A stretch of 64,000 bases of DNA, taken from Biscogniauxia marginata (taxonomy: Eukaryota > Ascomycota > Sordariomycetes > Xylariales > Xylariaceae). The notes below the pieces were generated by a model, which was not told the origin of the DNA, made no database searches, and was given only the letters and a program-made list of their open reading frames with translations. Below are positions 12,192 to 25,461 of the stretch, piece after piece; the first letter of the stretch is position 1, and each line of letters begins with the position of its first letter. The DNA lies in contig MU404118.1 in the NCBI GenBank assembly GCA_022695795.1, positions 186,001 to 250,000 of the forward strand, in the 5' to 3' direction. The position numbers and the translations under genes were made by a program.

Positions 12192-14413
12192 GGCGGGCGG
12201 TGGTTCCGTTGCGCGCGGAGCGATCGGATGAGAAGGGTGGAGGGTGAGAGAGAGAGGTGGTGGTGGCTGTCGATGTATGGCAGTGGCACTTCAGGAGATG
12301 AGGAGGATGAAGAGGGGCCACCGCGGAGAGCATTGACGCTTTTTTTCTGCTCTACCCGCTCGCTGTTCCTTATCGCCGGGGGTTGCTTCGAGGGGCTGGG
12401 GCGGTCTTTTTAGTCGGTCGCGTTGATGCCGTGCCCGTACCGTGCAATGCAGCAATTAGTGCACTTAGTGGCCAGTCGAGTCAGTTAGGTACCGTCCACT
12501 AAGCCTTTAAAATCCATTCATTAGTACGAAGTACCGCCCTTTCTTATGTACAACCCTCCCCTCTCTTGTTTGCCCAAGCTGCAAGAGACGTAGGTAGGGT
12601 CGAATAGATAGGGTATACATATATACATATATATCAATGCAGTATGTATGTACGCATGTACGCATGTACGTATGTATGTCTCAGAAAGGAAGGGAACGGG
12701 AAGAAAAGAAAGTCCTCCGATGGGAAATATAAATAAATCGGAGGCATACAAAGTGACTTGTGAGTAACTGAATAAGGCGTGATTGGTGTGCGTGCATGTG
12801 TACCATAGGTACGTAAGATTGAGAACGATGGGAACGACGGGAACGATGGAATGAATGATTGGACCGACTCGGGGCATTTGGGGACTTGGACGATGATGAT
12901 TTGAGAATCACGACTTGAGCGGAACTTTTCGGTCAAATCAGACAGCTCAAAGCCGATGGGAAAGGGACAGATGGGGAATTTCAAGCCAAGAGCCACGCAT
13001 TATGTAGGTGTACTAGTGGTAGGTAGAACTTACATACATGCATGCATGTACCTCAGGTAACCTTGTGTAGGTAGGTTAGGTAACTCGAGGACTCGAGGAC
13101 TCGGGGCCAGAGGTGGAAGCGGAAGTGAAGGTGGAGGTGGAGATGAAGGATAAGTTACACTAGATAAACGGCGACGGAGTTTGGTGCAGAGAGGGGACGA
13201 AGAAGGAATGGAGGAGACAAGGAGAAAAGAAGAAGGGGAAAAAAGTATGTAGGTATGTATGTTGCTGCAGGTGAGGTACGTAAACGGCTGGAATGTAGAC
13301 TAGAAAAGAAAAAAACACTGGGGTTCTTGGTGGACTAAAAGAAGACGAATGCTACCTACCTACATGTATATGTTTGCAGATAGTTGCTGTACCTGGTAAT
13401 CCGGCTGCGAGCTGCAGGCCTCGATGTCGCTGTAGGACTAAAGCAAGTACCCAAGCTTAGTAGATACTAGGTTAGGTATTTATGTAGGTATTCGAGTATG
13501 GGGTATAGCTGAAATAAGTGCTTAGATAGATAGACCGGGGTGGGCGGGCAGGACCAGGTAATCGATCCCTCGGAGAGATGGAATCGAGGATGGGCGAAGA
13601 AGGTAAAATAGCTGCCGCTGCTATGCTCGACGTGATATAGTGCCAGAGAGCTTGCGGCGTCGCGTCAGTGTACAGTGGGAGGCAGTAGACCTTGGGTATA
13701 GTATAGGTAGGCTATGTAGGTCTAGTGGGTAAGTAGGTATGTGTGTACATAAGGTGGCAATGTCGTATGATACCGTGCAAGTCGCCTGTCGTGATGTTCG
13801 TGACGAGTGAGTGTCGAGGTATGTATGAGTGAGCCTTTGCAACCGCCGTGGATGGTAGGCAAATGATCTTCAGGAAGACAGGCTAAGGCCCGGGGAACGA
13901 GCTCGAGAGACGATGTAACAGTCTAAATGTCGATCGTCAAGGCCGACAGCCCCGAGACAAGTCGAGTATGGAAGAATGCGCCGGGCCTGGAACTAAGACA
14001 GACAAGTCGGCTGGTCCAGGAACGGCCGCAGTTAAAGAGGTGACTCAAACCGGTCATCCGGTCCTTGGCGGGTACAGATGACTTATCGGTGACGCGGTCA
14101 CGAGGACTTGGAATGGGCAGGAAAGAAACGAAACTCTTGTCCCGGGTTGAATGAAGCTGTGCCCAGCGAACGTGACGTGGGACCGGACTATGTTTGATCA
14201 CACACAATTCACTGGCCACAACTCCAGACCTGGTATAAGGGCTAAGTAGGTAGTTAGATGGTAACACCAGGGACTGCGCAGTAATATGCGTAATACTGGT
14301 CCTGGTCCTGATCCTGATCCTGATCCTGATCCTGGAGCTAGATGCTCGGCCGGGGCTGGGTGATATATGTAAGTAGGTAGGTAGGTTGGTAGGTAGGTAG
14401 GTAAATATGTATT
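12192..14413. other. Upstream region of the CCCH gene with GTAGGT-type repeats
   Basis: No protein-coding gene is supported. On the minus strand this would hold the promoter and possibly a long 5' UTR. It contains ATGTACGC/ATGTATGT runs at 12640-12680 and 13020-13080, scattered TAGGTAGG motifs, and a GTAGGTAGGTAGG run at 14371-14403. Confidence 0.35.
14298..14334 (+). repeat. Hexanucleotide tandem repeat (CCTGAT/CCTGGT)n
   Basis: About six units: two CCTGGT then four CCTGAT in direct succession, followed by CCTGGA. Non-coding context. Confidence 0.85.
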
Positions 14414-17400
14414 GGCCTTTGGGTTGTTGTCGAGGGGTTATCGCCCGAGATATACGTGTGGGGGTTATCGACTGGCCGAGGGGGGTCCTTACCGGGGCAC
14501 TGCTGCTGTTAAGATCAGGCAGGTATCTTATATGGGTAAGCCGTCTCTATATCGCCCAATCAGCTTCAACCTTTCTCCTTGTCGTGCGCATCAATCATGT
14601 GTGGGAGGGGTTGGTCTCCTCTCTCACCGATCGACACGGTGCCACATGAAGTGAAAAGGAGGAAATGGGAGAGAAGAGAGAAGGCAAAGATGCACGAGGA
14701 AATGCCAATTGACCTTGTCCCGACCACTCGTGATATTTATAAATAATTGAGCCTGCGAGGGGTGTCGTGTAAGTCGCGCCGGGCCTGAGATGCGTTCCTG
14801 GGGCGGTACGGCCACCCTCACCAATAGGGATATCAATTCAAGACGGGGTTCCGTATACACGCAGACGGGGACGAACAAGAAGAGGCGCCGGATCCTGACG
14901 ATCGATCTCTTTATAACCTTTAACCCAGCGGAGCGGCATCCAATGAGTTGTGTGATGAGGTACAACTCCTGAACCAATAGCTTGAAGGCGGGAGCCAATA
15001 TAGGAATGTGGGGGGGATGGGAAGGAGGTGTAATTCCGGTATTAATGTTCTACCTGCGCATCGATACCTGTTCGTTGTCCAGACACGAGGTAATCTAGTG
15101 CAATTATTGGTCAATTATCCTCAGTCCGATATCGATATCACAACAGTCTGTGTGATGTTAGGTAACTACCTACCTACCGGTAGACCTACCCAGGTGCCGG
15201 CACATATAACTCACCTACTTCAAGTCGAAGTGAGCGTTGAAAAGTCGGGAATCAACGGGTCTATTTTCCCCTCGTGATGACATTCACGACTGTCCTTTTT
15301 TTTCTTCTCCCTCTTCTTCTTCAAAAAACGGTACATCCGTTCGTTAGCCTCTGCTATGCTGACCTGACTATTCCTTCAGCTCCGTCGAACTGGTATTAGT
15401 GGCGAGTCGACATGCAGCTTATCCCACGAGATGCCATGTGTATTTGACGATGTGCTAATGCTCCCGACAATCACCACTGAGACCTGACATATAACACACT
15501 AGATTAGGTACCTAAGGTAGGTAAGCTAAGACTTCCGCTTACACGCGGCGAAAAGCGGGAAGACTATTGGATATTTTAATACATGTACTCGAAGGCAATC
15601 AAAGGTCATAATACTACCTTGGTAGGAACACGGGTAACCTCTCCAAAAGAGAGGTTGGCGGAACTGATAAGAAGCGGGTGCGCTCGTAAGCACACAAGCG
15701 AGCGGATAAATATTGTCATCAAGGGTGGAGGAAAACGAGCCCAATATCGTGTGGGCTTATTCCCATCGATGTGGTCATGAGGCCAGGAAATAAGTGAGCA
15801 CTAACTAGACTCTCACTTGGGATTTTAGTGAGGGTAGGAAAAACGAGACAAGACCTTAGTGTAACAAGATATGAGAGAACTCATCTGCCAATATCCATCT
15901 TATACTGCTTATTACTTATCTATACTGTACTGTAGCTGGCATGCATCAGGAACCTACCTGAGATACGTACGCAGGCGTGGAGTACTAGGCAGTTAGCCAA
16001 GCCTCCTCTTTGCTCTGCACGCTTCCTGCATGGTGTGTCTTACCTGTATACGTGAAACTTGTTTACCATCACGACTTCTCGTGTCTCGAAGATCGGTGGC
16101 AAACTAGCCGAACAGCAACTAACCTCAACTACTACCTCCTTACTTCTAGCCACAACGACAGAAGTCCACTCCGGGTATATGAATGTGATTGGGTTTCCTC
16201 GTGTTGAGGCGGACAAGGGGCTTCCAACGCAGACACCAGGGCTTGTCAACTATTTAGGTGGTTACCGAATTGACATCGTGTGTTTCTGACGTACGGTAGT
16301 TATGAGGACCAGCCGAAATCCGAATGGACGATGCATGATACTCGATTGGGATGCCACTCCATTTTCCGATAGGCGAATACTGGCGAGCCTTCAAGCAGGT
16401 AACCGACGCAACCCCACGAATAGGGCGGCGAACAAGAGTTTGAAGTGTTCACCCACACATACCACCTTTGGAGAAGAGGAGGGGGTGGTGTAGGTGAATG
16501 ATCCGTACTTAATCCAAGGCCGAGCCAGCCGTAAGTTACTTAAGTATGTATATAGAGAGTGGTGTTTTGAGGTAGCCTTAGGGCGTGGTTTCAAGGACTT
16601 GGGGTACATACATAAATTGGAGGCTCAGTGGGATCGACTGGTGATCTTTACCAGGCCCTCAGCCTTCCTAGTTCTAACCTGGCTGCATCTGCTGTGTACC
16701 TCACGTTATCAACCTTACATACAGACATGTAGGAGGAACCCTGATAGGTCCTCGATGTTCTGTGTGTATTCCGTACTGCCTACCACCTTTGACTGCCACT
16801 TTACATACCCGCGAGTGAGTACTCCTGGCTACTTCGTATGCAGCGTGGTTAAATGATACCTTAGGTACCTTATAAGTCTTGTTGTCACACGCTTGTCCAT
16901 TAATGGTTGTTGCTACCTGGTTTGGTTTACATATATAGTTCCTTTGGTTCGCCTGAAGGTGCCCGATGATAACCTGTAAGTAGGCGAATCTGGTAAGATA
17001 TTGCACTGTAACTCCCACATAATTAGGTACATCCATCTCTACTCGGGCTATGCTGTGTGATGCAATTTAGCGATCCGCAACTGGATCCCTACAAAAAGAT
17101 CCCTTTAACCCCCATACGGTAGTGACTTCAGTGGGGTGGCACCAGATTGATCCACTAGCCGGGACATCATGGGCCCCTGTAATGACGCTACATAGCACTA
17201 CCTATAACGCTAAGACTCTACCTACACTAATAAGTAGTCCAGTGTATCCGTTCAATGCCTACGGTTATCGTCCAAAGGCTCCGGTGGATTTGATTGGCGC
17301 CTCTCGCGTCTTCATGAAAATAATAAATTCCACCTTCTCTCATCCTCCACCTCACCCTCACCCTCGCCTTCACCCACACCCACACCCACACCCACGCAAC

Positions 17401-18154
17401 CACCTAACCTAGTAGCAGTATACATACATAACCTCCCTAGTACCCACACACTCTTCATTCACACATTCCTCTCGCACTCAGTCGCTCATACATACCCCCA
17501 AGTCGCTGCACTAGACTAGTTTCCGGCCACGCGGGTCCACCCTGGGCATGATAATCGACATCACCAGACTGATCAGAGACAAGGGCGTGAGAAGAAACAG
17601 GATGGCAAATCCCACCCGCATTGCAGTGCCGTCTGTTGCTTAACCTGCCCACTTCGCGTCCCCGGATCGTCGTCTCCAACTGATCGTGTCAACTGCCGGT
17701 AAAAGATACGTCGACTAGTCACGATTGCTAGAAGCGCCTGGTCATGCCCACCCAGACATACACGGACCGACGCATCATCACCGGGATGGAAAGCCCGGAA
17801 GATTGCAGTGTGATGCTGCGCTTCCTTCAATTTCTCTCGACGCCGTCGGGATCTTCGTCTTGGACTGATCACGATAGCTTAGGGGAATGTCATTTCACGA
17901 ATGTCCGATGGCATGCGCTGCCGCTTGCCAAGTCAGTAGAAGGACGAGATGGCGAGAGAGTCTAAACAAGCATTATGGATGTTCTGTTTTGGCCAGCAAT
18001 TCCTACTTCCTACCCGATGCCGGTGTTGACGGAAGAGGCAGACACCTCTCATGTCGTATCCCTTCTTTCCTCAACCCGCTCGCTATCTTTCCCACCACCC
18101 TCACATCTTCCCTCTCCAGCCTTCTAATCTAGGCAACTCCACTTATTATAAGCC
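14414..18154. other. Gene-poor intergenic DNA
   Basis: I see no gene with recognisable domains on either strand. Scattered TACCTA/TAGGTA motifs are at 15165-15190, 15505-15525 and around 16860. A CACCCT/CACCCA run lies at 17346-17395. Base composition is not AT-rich, so this is not an obvious RIP relic. Confidence 0.3.
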
Positions 18155-18475
18155 ATGGCTTTGCGTCTCCTACGAAACACTCGTCAGAATACCTCAGACG
18201 ACTCGATGTCGCCGTTTGAGGTGGTGGACGCGCATTCTAGCATACGTAATGTTCTTAGCACCACCATGCTCCCGTTCCGGAGTGCCCGTAGGTTTTCCAA
18301 ACCTCCTAGTTCTCTCAGATATGTGACCCTGGGACTCTCTTGCTGGTCTATAGTCTCTCATAGGATTTGTGGCTCGTTCCCATCGCCGTTCAAGGTACCT
18401 AGTATTCCCCAAGATATTACCCCGGCCATTCCTCAGACTGGTCAATCGCGCGGTCAGATGTCCTCTCCATTTTGA
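18155..18475 (+). CDS. Possible orphan ORF, 106 aa, unknown
   Basis: The ATG sits in a good context (GCCATGG) after a pyrimidine-rich leader (18060-18125) of the kind seen before fungal genes. The product starts MALRLLRNTRQNTSDD, has no domain I recognise and no signal peptide or membrane helix. The ORF is short and isolated in a gene-poor stretch, so chance is a real alternative. Confidence 0.2.
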   Translation: MALRLLRNTRQNTSDDSMSPFEVVDAHSSIRNVLSTTMLPFRSARRFSKPPSSLRYVTLGLSCWSIVSHRICGSFPSPFKVPSIPQDITPAIPQTGQSRGQMSSPF

Positions 18476-21400
18476 CTGACTAAAAATTGTCATCTGTGCG
18501 TTATCCAGATAGATGCCTATCGACGTTCAATCTCAGATTCTGAATGTTAGTTTCCAGGTCTATATGCCGACTCATCATCCCTTGTCTCTGGCTATGCTAC
18601 CCATTAATAATGAAACCCGGGCCATGCCGTTCTATTCCGGTACGGGGAGTGCGCCACCTTTCCCAGCCCGTTCAAGGTGTAGCCACCATTGAGTAGCGGA
18701 CGAATCACCAGCCGGCAACCCTCACCACTTCAGCTTCATCTATATGCATAATACGGTCTCCACACCCTCGTCTGAACGCGTGGCGGCTAACTCATCCTAC
18801 AAGTCCTTGTGTTTATGACCCTGGCTGTCGTCACTTCTATCCGTCCTCTCGCTTAACCTTCCAGCCTCAATTTTCGAGTCCAATGGTGTTATACCCCTCT
18901 AATATTGATGAATCTCTGACCATCGGTAGTAAAACCAACTAACTGGCTCCGCTCGACTTTCTGATCGTTAGTTTCCTTGTCTAGTCCACCGCAGGATCGA
19001 CTTTCATGTAGTTTCTCTGTTAGAGGAGGCTGCATTTGAAATGGTCTGACATTCAGAGGGCACCCAAGCATCTTGATTTCTAGTAGCTTTTGTAGGATGA
19101 TCGACAAATACATTTCCGCTCTAGCCTGTCTCCCGAACTTGGCCCGCATCTCATGATCGCTGCGCTCTTATGCTTAAACACCCTGGCCGCCTGAACACCC
19201 TTTTCTCTCCGCTGCAGTGCAACTGACAATCCTCGTCTCCCGACCCTCCTAGCAAGGGTTCGCTTCTGCAAGATTACAATCTGATCGCTGTCAAATTCCT
19301 ATGATCTGCCAGATTCGCCTCTCCTAGCTAAGCGTTAAACCCCTACTTCTACACTCTTTCAAGCTTGGATCGACAACCTAGATATCCCATGATACCTTCA
19401 GAAAAACCCCTCCCCCTTCTCCTCCCCACCAGCCCTCAAATCAAGTTACACACCTGCGTCAAGAAAGAGGCGAGGAGAGATATGTGCAAGTAATCTCACC
19501 GAGACGCGTTTCGTATCTCTCTTTTTCTTTTTTCCCTGCCTGTCATAAAACGTTACCGAGAGGTCTCGAGCAATTATGAAAATCGGTCAAGTTCTTTGGC
19601 CCAATTTTCCTACCTACGAGCTACAATGGTAACATCCGATAGTCTCGGTTTCTCGATGCAGTATTGCGTTACGTTGCGCAATATGCGGGGGCGTACACAA
19701 CTTCCACGAGGCTTGACCCCGTCGAGTGATATGAATATTAGCAAATCAGGATGTCACGACACTATTTCCCCAGATTATAGTTAGGTAACAAGGCACACGA
19801 TGACGAAAGACACAACGTAGTGAAATACTGCCGTGATAATTCAGCCTATATTTACGTGTTACACATAGGATGTGCAGGGATATATCATGAAGTACGTTGC
19901 AAAAAAAGAAAAACTAAGAGGTCAGTCGTAAAAGAGCTCAAATCTATCAGGATTTACATAGATTATGCCTAGACAAACCAGCATAATGCCGTGATATTTA
20001 GAGACACGTACAGTTATGCTGCAACACTGCAACTAGTCCACATCATCACTGATACGAGATTTCAGCAGCCATCTCATGGTTCATAGAAAAGAGACGAAGA
20101 CAAACGCTGCCGCGGTGTAAGTAGTCAATGCCTCCTTATCCTGCAGATATCACCTGCCCATTACTACGTGCAACAGGATTTGGGCCGGTTTGTAACTTTG
20201 ATAAACTCCCTACTCCCGTGTCTTGTTGCTTCCAGAAACTTGGAAATAGTCAAGTCTTCAAGCACCTTGCCTACGTAACCTGCCTCATGACCTACATACT
20301 GAAGAAGAAGAAAAAAGCAAACCCGGGTCACGCAGCCACACTCTAAAATCGGCACCACGCCTACCTAACTAGATTATGGATGAGTTCAAATGATTGCGTA
20401 CATAGTCGGTTTCCCCATAGGGGTGGGGGAAGCAGACACTAGAAATATTAGCTGGGTACATATCGAGACTTTAGGGAATAAAAGGCTCTCTCACGGCTGG
20501 TGTCATACCGTAGACACTATCCGTAGTCACGGAACCGCTACCTATCACTTTGGATAGCGGTGGTGGTCAGAAAAAATAATACCACACCCTACTTTATTCT
20601 TTACCTGCGCCCCCCGCCGCGTCCGTTTCCAGCCATGTGATCGTGCGGGCGTGACTATCGAATGGAGGACAGTGATGGTGCAAGCCTGGTGCTGCTCATT
20701 ACCTAGTCAGTTGGTTGAGCGCGTGATGATTTGGTTGGTTGGTCGGGTCGGGTTGGGTGTCTATGTAACACCTAATGCGACTTTACTCACCAATCACTAA
20801 CATTTCATTTATTCACCTTCTAATACATCATCAAAACCTAGGTACCTTTGGTTTATTTACACTGTTTTCTCCTGTTTCATTAAAAACCCGGTGATCTGAT
20901 ACGGTAGTTTACCAGAGAACTTGGAGCTTGATGTGCTGTATTGTCCTCATAATCCGATTAGCTCGTCTCGGTCAGTTGGGAAACAATATTACGTTCCAGA
21001 CTCTGCACCTATACATGCACATACTCATCACAAGCCGTCTCCCTTGCTTAACTATCAATCATTTAATACTATCATATGATCGGCTTTCTACGTCGTCAGA
21101 TCGTATCATGTTGTGTTTATCGTGATAGTGGCTTAACTAGGGTTATAATTCATTAACAAGAATACTAACATGTCACTCGAGGTTATCACTAATAATAACC
21201 GTCACAGCCATTACGGTTGTTGTGGTAGAAGCTATTCTGATGAATGTGTTACCATGGCTCAAGTTGCTATGGCTTAGGTTTGGTACTTAAAAAATGTATG
21301 TAGCTTGCTAGCAGTACGAGGAACCTTTCTTTCCTCACGCAATTCTTTTTCATTGTATTGAAAAGATTACTCGAGTTTTCACGCTTTAAGTCTTATTATA

Positions 21401-21638
21401 ATTCGTGATAATAATCGTTATTATAACACTTTCTTTATCTTTAAATAATGAAGGTTTTTATTAAGTTAAGAAATATATTATAATTATTAAAAATTATATT
21501 TACTATAAATATTATTATAACTAAATTATTATTATTACTATTAAGAGGCACTTTTCAAGTTGAAAAAGGGTTTATATACTCGTTGTAGTGTCACGCTCTA
21601 GCTCCTTTACCGGATACCTTCAATCACTAATCGGTTAA
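18476..21638. other. Gene-poor intergenic DNA with AT-rich island before a tRNA
   Basis: No supported gene. About 21380-21543 is AT-rich (TTATAATTATTAAAAATT-type sequence), ending roughly 95 bp before the tRNA-Met gene; it may be a remnant of an element inserted next to the tRNA. Confidence 0.3.
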
Positions 21639-21710
21639 AGCATCTTGGCGCAGTGGAAGCGCGCCGGGCTCATAACCCGGAGGACCTCCGATCGAAACGG
21701 AGAGATGCTA
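21639..21710 (+). tRNA. Elongator tRNA-Met (anticodon CAT)
   Basis: The acceptor stem AGCATCT pairs with AGATGCT (7 bp). The D-stem is GCGC/GCGC, the anticodon stem CCGGG/CCCGG encloses CTCATAA with anticodon CAT, and the T-stem CTCCG/CGGAG encloses ATCGAAA. The discriminator is A. There is no intron. The A1-U72 pair and lack of the initiator's three G-C pairs indicate the elongator species. A pol III T-run (CTTTCTTTTTC) follows at 21720-21730. Confidence 0.95.
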
Positions 21711-22415
21711 CCCAAGAACTTTCTTTTTCGGCTATATTTCTTTTTCTACTGCCCTTATTATTTCCTCTTCAACCCCTTCAGGGCAATTTTGTAGCGTAAG
21801 AGACGTTGTTCTGGTTGACAGATAGTGGTGCATGGGACCAACGGAAAAGTTAGATATATTTCCTAAGTCCAGCATTCCAGGTGTCACCTTTCTTGGAATA
21901 GTAAGTTGATTTGGAAGACTCTGCGTATATAAACGCGAACAAGTATTAGGATAATGGGACAAAGGCATGAGGCTAGGGCAAATTTTTATTAGTCTAAGGT
22001 AGAATCTAAAAATTGGTTGGAAGCCCATATATATATATATGCATAGAGGGTAAGGACTGTGCATATTCAAATTCTAGAGCACTCGATACAACCAATTCTT
22101 TACCTCCGCTTCGCCGTGTCTAAGCGGAACATTTACCTGGGAAAGGAAAGGGGGGGAGGAGGTTATCAGAAACGGAGAGGTGGGAAAGAGATATTTACGC
22201 CTTGTATTTCATTATTAACATTTTAATTCTTTCAGCTCCTCTACATAAGATTAGTGTACATTGCAACTACATAAACTTACGAGGTAAACCCTCATTTTAA
22301 CACTTCTTAATTTTGTAGCGGATACCTCGATTCTATCGAAGCTAGGCGACCAAGTCTTTTGCCGTGGCCACAGTGAGCAGCCGGAGGCGTGTTACCCTGG
22401 CATATAGATAGTAGT
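21711..22415. other. Intergenic, 3' flank of O-methyltransferase
   Basis: No gene is supported. A short (AT)n run is at 22028-22040. Confidence 0.35.
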
Positions 22416-23888
22416 CTAACCACGCCAAACAGCCTCAATCACAGCAAAGAAATTCTGCGGGTTGGCCTTCACATTAACAACCTCAAACCGCTCGTCTGCG
22501 GCCCGGAAAATGTCTTTCCAAGTATCCACTGGACGCTCTTTTCCATTGAACAGAGCCATCAGTCTGATATCTGTTGCCGACCCCATCTGTTGCATAGACA
22601 ATGGCAACTGAGGACCTTCAGTCTCACCCTGGTTACCGATATATTCATAGAGAATTACCCTAGCGCCTGGTTTTATTGCCGGTATCAAACCCCGTAGAAT
22701 CTGGGTGCACTCCTGGTCAGGCCAGTCGTGAAGGATCATCTTCAGCAAGTAAACGTCGGCCTGGACCTTTTGGGGTTTGAAGAAATCATGTTCCATAAAC
22801 GACACTCTCGATTCAAGCTCCTTGGGTAAGGTGGCCTCAAACTCTGATCTGACTTTGGGTAGGTCCTGAACCGTGATGGTGAGCTTCGGGAATTTCCTCG
22901 CTAGTACAACTGCGTCGTGGCCGGCCGAACCGCCAACCTATTAAGATATTAGCAATGACTGGCATTGATAGGGCGGCAACCCACGAGGCAATACTCACAT
23001 CAACTACTGTGGCCTCTCCCATCGCGCCCCAGTCATTAGACTCAAGCACTACTTCCTCAAGATGGAATATCTCCTTGACATAGCGCATGAACTCTACGAA
23101 GTTCCTCTGCCTCCACCCGGCTTTGTCCCCATCCCCGTCGTTCTCCAGAAGATCCCAGGAGTTGTCGTGTCGCTTGCCAAGGGCGCCGGTTTTGTGGAAT
23201 AAGGCGAAGGCGGTTTCGGTCATTTTCTGCGTCAGTTCAGCCTTACCCCGGCTGTATTTATTCAGCGCTTCATGCATCACCATCAACGGTGCACCAGCGT
23301 CATCTAGAATCGTAGACACAAGTGCTCTCAAGCCCGATGACTTTGCAAGGGCAGCCGACCGAGACGTATGCTCGATGCGTGACGTCGCCTTGCCAGGCTC
23401 AGTTTCGGCGAAGATTCGAAGCGCCGTCGCATGTTTCAAGACACGATTGACCACATCTTCTGGAAGTGATACATGTTGAGCTATCTCAGCATATGATGCA
23501 GAACCATCGAGGGGAACGGCCGCCCAGAAGTTGAAGTAATTCAAAATGTTGAGAGTGGCGGCATCTGGCATGGCCTACGGAGGTTAAGAGACGTATCCCG
23601 AGACGTATCCCATAACTAGAAGATGGACATTAAACTTACGGAGTGAACGTAGTTGAAAATACTCTCACTAGGTCCCTGTGTCAAATACCACATATCCGTA
23701 ATGGCATCTAATAGCACCTGACGCGTCATGAATATCTCTGGCGAGAGATTGGTATAGCTCGTCGGGCTATCCGCGGCAAACGTCGGCGCCGGTACATTGT
23801 TCTGTTCGAGGTACCGAGTCAGCGTGCCCGAGAGCTCTGTGATCTTGGCGGCGAGGCTGCTAAGGGTAGGTTGCTGTGAGTTTGCCAT
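22416..23888 (-). CDS. SAM-dependent O-methyltransferase (COMT-like, class II)
   Basis: Transfers methyl from S-adenosylmethionine to a phenolic hydroxyl, commonly in fungal secondary metabolism. Three exons, 23888-23640, 23574-22999 and 22937-22416, give 448 aa. The N-terminal ~120 residues form the winged-helix dimerisation region (SYAEIAQHVSLPEDVVNRVLKHA). The SAM motif DVGGSAG is at 275-281, split by intron 2 right after the Asp. The catalytic base is His345 in ILHDWPDQEC, and PGARVILYEYIG follows. Both introns are GT-AG (GTAAGT..CGTAG and GTGAGT..AATAG). It resembles the sterigmatocystin/aflatoxin-type and related OMTs, but no polyketide synthase or other tailoring gene lies nearby, so the substrate cannot be inferred. 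Family firm, role open. Confidence 0.9.
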
Positions 23889-25461
23889 TGTCGATACTAC
23901 GGGGTGCGCTTAGTCTTTCGTCTCTTGCAACAACTAGGCACACAGGTTCGCGCGAGGTTTGTTGTTTAAATCGAGACGACGCAAGTCGCCCTCCTTTGCA
24001 GACACTCCGCTGTCGGGATTCTGCCCGTTCATTATTCTTGGCTGTAACCTCATTACTGTATGTCACTCCCTAGCTTGTAGCATAAAACCTCAAAAAGGCA
24101 GCTGAGCCAACTTGGCACCTTGGCAACAAGCCACTGAGATCAAGTTAATTATCTTATCAGATCAGATAAGATCATCTAATCTGTCTAGTTTGAGACGGAC
24201 GAGTGCTAATATCCTGCTGATTCCGCGAGGGATATTCTATCCCACCCCCCGAAGAGCATCATACCATACATGCGGTGCCGGTGTGACCGCTTTAGGATAC
24301 CGAACGTTCCGGTACTAGATTCGCCGCCCATCTTCTAATTAACTGGGAAAGGATGGTGAGAATATAATTTTATGTAATTTTTGGGTTTTTATTTGTAAAA
24401 TTATGTCAAACATTTATACACGTTGTTAAATCATCTATTGGGACACTATAGCCGAGCTATCGCCAAACAGCAATGGAATAGTTATAGGTACATATACATT
24501 ACTACGTTACAATAGCTGATGGTTAGATCTAGAACTCTTTACAAACTACCTAGGTAGTGAGCGTGGTGTAAGCTTAGAGGGAAAGTATTCTCATGACCCT
24601 TATGTTGTTGATGGGATGTTGTTGGCATGTTAGTCTACAATTCCATGCAAAGGGTCCACCTACCTACTTCTAGATCTTACATACCACCCAGGCTTTCGGA
24701 AATCTTGAGTAATAAACTAGTTAAGTCAGACCTCCTTGGCGTGTATGCGAAAAAGGCATGTTGTTATCCGTGTAACTTTTAGTATTTGGGAAAGTTTCAT
24801 ACTGGACTCCTTATATCAAGACATAGAAAAAAAAAGTCTGTCCAGCATAAATTTGGAAGTAACAGGTAAGTATGCTGTATTAGAAGTAGGTATCCTAGGT
24901 CTACAATACAATAATCAAACCGTACGAACTATGTTGTTCCTTTACTTTGCCGCCGGCCGCCCACACTCCTTCCAAAGCTAGTAAAGATTTTTCTCCCAAT
25001 AGCAAACCCGCTTGGTTTATACGAAGTCCCCAAGCCCCGCACTCGCACACCATGACCCCAAAAAATTTATATAAGTCCACATCGTTTCCGAGTAGTGTGT
25101 CAGGGGTCAAGCTACTTGTCACAACGGGGAGGGACCTCAAAGGGGGGAAAAGGCACAGTAGCTTAAATTACGACATGCCGACTTCGGACGGGAAGCGGGA
25201 AATAAATAATCGATCGATACCGTTGCAAATGTGTAACTGTCTCTTCACTTAGCTTTGTTCTTAGGATTAGCGCCGACTACCAGAGTAAAGCCGTACAGAT
25301 GGGACCATAAACCAGCCACATCGAACGATAACTGCGGGCAGCTCATTCTCTATTTCAACCAGTTATGCCAAAAATAAATACACCGCACACCCTCGCCCTC
25401 AACTCCACAACCCGTCATCGCCTAAGCCCACAAACGCAGCTGCGAGGATAAGGGTAAACAA
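23889..25461. other. Intergenic
   Basis: Holds promoters for the divergent O-methyltransferase and GNAT genes. A GATCAGATCAGATAAGATC-type repeat lies at 24150-24175 and CTACCTAGGTAG at 24547-24558. No gene is supported. Confidence 0.35.

Noticed and set aside
11388..12413. 341-codon open frame on the plus strand
   Set aside because: Antisense to the CCCH zinc-finger exons; its length reflects GC-rich codon bias, it has no motif and contains a repeat-coded Ile-Lys run from the intron microsatellite.
17122..17412. 96-aa plus-strand ORF ending in His-Pro repeats
   Set aside because: The tail is a translation of the CACCCA/CACCCT simple repeat; the rest has no motif or splice context.
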